DNA of 5,992 nt from Anaerolineae bacterium (GTDB lineage: Bacteria > Chloroflexota > Anaerolineae > Aggregatilineales > Phototrophicaceae), in contig JAIOHO010000563.1 of assembly GCA_019912905.1 (NCBI GenBank), forward strand, positions 1 to 5,992, read 5' to 3'. Positions 3,830 through 5,992 of the stretch are shown piece by piece. Below the pieces are notes generated by a model. The model saw nothing but the letters and a program-made list of their open reading frames with translations. It was not told the DNA's origin and made no database searches. Numbering within the stretch: the stretch's first letter is position 1; each line of letters opens with the position of its first letter. Both the position numbers and the translations under genes were made by a program.

Positions 3830-5104
3830 TCAGGCGCGGGTGTGACCATCTCCAATAATAATCCACTTGTAGGTGGTCAGTTCTTCCAGTGCCATCGGGC
3901 CGCGTGCATGCAGCTTCTGGGTGCTGATGGCGATCTCGGCTCCCAGGCCAAGCGCGCTGCCATCGGTGAAACGGGTGCTGGCGTTGACATAGACCGCCGC
4001 CGAATCGACTTCATCGAGAAAGCGGTTGGCGTCGTCCATGTTCTGGGTGAGGATGCCATCGGAATGCTGGGTGCTGTGCTGGCGGATGTGGTCGAGGGCC
4101 TCATCCAGCGTATCCACCACCTTGAGTCCCAGGATGAGCGCATACCATTCCGTATCAAAATCGTCGGGGCCTGCCGGTTCGACGGCCTCGCGGCCCTCCA
4201 GAATGCGCAGCGCGCGCGGCTCTGCCTTAAAAATGACACCGTCTTTGCCCAGGTGATCGACCACGCGCGGCAGGAAATCCGCCGCCACCGCGGTGTTAAC
4301 CAGCACCGTATCGAGTGCATTGCACACCGCAGGCCGCTGAGTCTTGGCGTTGTGGATCACCCGGAGTGCGTCATCCAGCTTCGCAGTGGCATCCACGTAC
4401 AGGTGGCAGATGCCGATGCCGCCGATGATAACCGGAATCGTGCTGTTTTCGCGGCAGAACTGGTGCAGGCTGTTGCCGCCGCGCGGAATAATCATGTCGA
4501 TGGACTGGTGCTGCTTGAGCATCTCGCCCACATAGCGCCGGTCGGTGCTGTGGATGTACTGGAAGGCATCGGCGGGCAGGCCTAATTCTGCCATCGCCTC
4601 ACTCAGCACGCGCACCAGTTCCATGTTGCTGCGCAGCACTTCCTTGCCGCCGCGCAGGATCATGGCATTGCCGCTTTTCAGCGCCAGCGTCGCCACGTCC
4701 ACGGTGACCTGGGGGCGCGCTTCGTAAATGACGCCCAGCACGCCGATGGGGGTGCGTTTTTTGTAGACGCGCAGACCGTTGTCCAGAGTGCGTTCGTCGA
4801 AGATTCGGCCCACCGGGTCAGGCAGTTCGGCCACCTTGCGCACATCGGCGATCATGCCGTCCATGCGCCGTTCCAGGTCGAGCCGGTCGCGGATGTAGAG
4901 CGAATCGGTCCCGGCAGCTTTTGCGTCGGCGATGTCCTCGGCGTTCACCGCGACGATCCGCGCCCGGTTGAATTCCAGCGCGTCGGCGATCGCCAGCAGC
5001 GCCGCATTTTTCTGGGCAGTCGTCAGCCGGGCCAGTTCGACCGAGGCCGCCCGCGCCCGCTGGCCCATCGCTGCCAGGTTGATGCCTTCTGCTGCTTCGA
5101 TCAC
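3830..5104 (-). CDS. proA: Gamma-glutamyl phosphate reductase
   Basis: A complete 424-residue ProA, the NADPH-dependent enzyme that reduces gamma-glutamyl phosphate to glutamate semialdehyde in proline synthesis. It belongs to the aldehyde dehydrogenase superfamily and is cytosolic. Seen: the catalytic Cys261 in KTQRPAVCNALDTVLV, the family signature from V330 to I351 (AL-DHI-RQHSTQHSDGI), VNASTRFTDG (373-382) and the C-terminal block GLGAEIAISTQKLHARGPMALEELTTYKW. Two positions in that block carry Ala where Gly is common (AIS, MAL), a mild change. The start is GTG 5104 with AAAGGGAG 6 nt upstream. It follows the Uma2-family gene by 23 nt and belongs to one operon with proB upstream. Length and motifs suggest a functional enzyme. 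Confidence 0.97.
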   Translation of the reverse strand: MIEAAEGINLAAMGQRARAASVELARLTTAQKNAALLAIADALEFNRARIVAVNAEDIADAKAAGTDSLYIRDRLDLERRMDGMIADVRKVAELPDPVGRIFDERTLDNGLRVYKKRTPIGVLGVIYEARPQVTVDVATLALKSGNAMILRGGKEVLRSNMELVRVLSEAMAELGLPADAFQYIHSTDRRYVGEMLKQHQSIDMIIPRGGNSLHQFCRENSTIPVIIGGIGICHLYVDATAKLDDALRVIHNAKTQRPAVCNALDTVLVNTAVAADFLPRVVDHLGKDGVIFKAEPRALRILEGREAVEPAGPDDFDTEWYALILGLKVVDTLDEALDHIRQHSTQHSDGILTQNMDDANRFLDEVDSAAVYVNASTRFTDGSALGLGAEIAISTQKLHARGPMALEELTTYKWIIIGDGHTRA

Positions 5105-5110
5105 GAGTCT

Positions 5111-5118
5111 CTCCCTTT
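5111..5118 (-). promoter_or_regulatory. Ribosome binding site supporting the proA GTG start
   Basis: AAAGGGAG on the minus strand lies 6 nt before GTG 5104, in the 23-nt gap after the Uma2-family stop codon. No better-placed ATG exists; the next in-frame ATG is 12 codons further in. Confidence 0.65.
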
Positions 5119-5127
5119 CACCTGGAC

Positions 5128-5694
5128 CTATTTCGGAAAAATATCAGCGATCCTGAGGATGAAGCCAGGCAGCGCATCCCCACAATCGAGCGTGTCGTCG
5201 CCCTCAAAAGACTGCATGTGCAAGCCGCCGTCTTCAGCGGAACGCCAAGCATAAACTACTTCGTCATCCCCGTAGACGGTGAGCACGAGACGCGTACCCG
5301 CTCGGACATAAGTCTGCACTTTCCTGAGGACGTCCGTCGAGCTTTCGCTCGGTGAAATGACTTCGACCGCCAGATCCGGCGCGATCGGAAACTCGACCCC
5401 TTCCAGCACGGGATGGCGCGCCTTTGAAATAAAGGCCACGTCCGGCTGACGGGCGTTGTATTCATCGAGCGTGAAACCACCATCCGGGCCGGTCACATAA
5501 CCCAGGTTGTTGGGGATGACATGGGCATTCATCAGATAGCCGATGCGCATGGCGATGACCGTGTTTTTCTGGCTGCTGGGCGGCATTTCGACGATGATCC
5601 CATCAATGAGTGCCAGGCGTTTTGCCTGGTTTTCCGGCTGTCGGGTGAATTCCCAGAATGCGGAAGCAGTATAGAGTTTCTGTTGAACCACCAT
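5128..5694 (-). CDS. Uma2-family (DUF820) nuclease-like protein
   Basis: A complete 188-residue protein of the Uma2 family, which has a PD-(D/E)XK nuclease-like fold. Its members are abundant in cyanobacteria, Chloroflexota and Deinococcota and have mostly unknown roles. Seen: N-terminal YTASAFWEF (8-16), the LIDG-IVEMPPSS block (29-41), GYVTGPDGGF (65-74), the core PDVAFISKAR (84-93, D85), DLAVEVISPSESS (107-119, E111) and K125 in the following helix. The family's usual Glu in the ELIDG motif is Ala28 here, and the His-Gly pair usual after PPS is absent (SSQKNTVI), so activity may be altered. It starts at ATG 5694, 33 nt after the proB stop, with a modest AGGG site 10 nt upstream. It lies inside the proB-proA operon with no visible insertion scars. 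Its part in proline synthesis, if any, is unknown. Confidence 0.9.
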   Translation of the reverse strand: MVVQQKLYTASAFWEFTRQPENQAKRLALIDGIIVEMPPSSQKNTVIAMRIGYLMNAHVIPNNLGYVTGPDGGFTLDEYNARQPDVAFISKARHPVLEGVEFPIAPDLAVEVISPSESSTDVLRKVQTYVRAGTRLVLTVYGDDEVVYAWRSAEDGGLHMQSFEGDDTLDCGDALPGFILRIADIFPK

Positions 5695-5727
5695 ACGACC
5701 ATTACCCTAACGCTCAATAAGATCGAC

Positions 5728-5992
5728 TTACACCAGCAGGACCAGATTGTTGCGATGCACGACGGCGTCTCCGTAACTATACCCTAAAATCTCGGCAATC
5801 TGTTTGGATTTGACCCGGCACAGCCGGACGAGTGCGTCGCTGTCATAGCTGCTCATCCCGTGCGCTACTTCGCGTCCATCCGGTCCGATGATCGCCAGGG
5901 TTTCGCCGCGCCTGAAGATGCCTTCCACACCGGTCATGCCGACCGGCAGCAGGCTGGCCCCGCCGGTTTGCAGCTTGCGCACGGCCCCGGCG
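5728..5992 (-). CDS. proB: Glutamate 5-kinase, C-terminal PUA domain (5' part outside window)
   Basis: The visible 87 residues are the C-terminal PUA domain of ProB, which phosphorylates glutamate as the first, feedback-controlled step of proline synthesis. Typical features are GGASLLPVGMTGVEGIFRRG near the start, then GPDGREVAHGMSSYDSDAL, and the closing helix and strand EILGYSYGDAVVHRNNLVLL, where VVHR-NLVL is characteristic of ProB ends. The reading frame stays open to the window edge, so the kinase domain lies beyond 5992. The GTG at 5982 is internal, not a start. The stop is TAA at 5730-5728, 33 nt before the Uma2-family gene. A free-standing PUA protein is possible but unlikely given proA two genes downstream. 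Confidence 0.92.
   Translation of the reverse strand, partial: AGAVRKLQTGGASLLPVGMTGVEGIFRRGETLAIIGPDGREVAHGMSSYDSDALVRLCRVKSKQIAEILGYSYGDAVVHRNNLVLLV

Noticed and set aside
3782..4585. Long plus-strand open frame antisense to proA
   Set aside because: It is the complement of a clearly recognised ProA with all motifs, and high GC content explains the lack of stops.

Overview
The window is a compact, moderately GC-rich bacterial chromosomal segment carrying eight protein-coding regions, two of them cut by the window edges. It has no rRNA, tRNA, CRISPR array or recognisable insertion sequence. The mix of a Uma2-family nuclease-like gene, HEAT-type repeats, a stand-alone receiver domain, a YegS-like lipid kinase and a split proB/proA operon would fit a Chloroflexota (Anaerolineae-like) genome. 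This taxon call is an impression from gene content, not a demonstrated assignment.

Left part (1-1800). A PAP2-type membrane phosphatase runs leftwards out of the window from a TTG start. A small protein with a sigma-70 region 4-type helix-turn-helix and a HEAT-repeat-like protein run rightwards. The PAP2 promoter has a -10 that is also a perfect TATAAT on the other strand, so the divergent genes may share a bidirectional promoter. The helix-turn-helix gene is flanked by a 17-nt near-identical direct repeat whose second copy contains its own stop codon. The gap before the HEAT gene holds two 36-nt direct repeats (34/36 identical), each with a GACTC...GAGTC dyad.

Middle (1801-2430). A gap of about 340 bases precedes a 66-codon small gene that ends in a good intrinsic terminator. 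The gap holds a palindrome, a strong hairpin, a plausible promoter, a 5'-end hairpin and a 17-nt perfect dyad. It also contains a GTCCTCC element exactly complementary to the small gene's Shine-Dalgarno sequence. This looks like a structured regulatory leader and is the most interesting part of the window.

Right part (2431-5992). All genes here are on the minus strand. Transcription order is proB (3' end only, PUA domain), a Uma2-family gene, proA, a single-domain response regulator, then a diacylglycerol/lipid kinase. ProB and ProA catalyse consecutive steps of proline synthesis, and the Uma2 gene sits between them with short gaps. The response regulator stop codon abuts the lipid kinase start (TAGATG), so those two are probably translationally coupled. 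The lipid kinase and the PAP2 protein belong to families that can act in opposite directions on the diacylglycerol/phosphatidate pair, but nothing in the sequence links their regulation.
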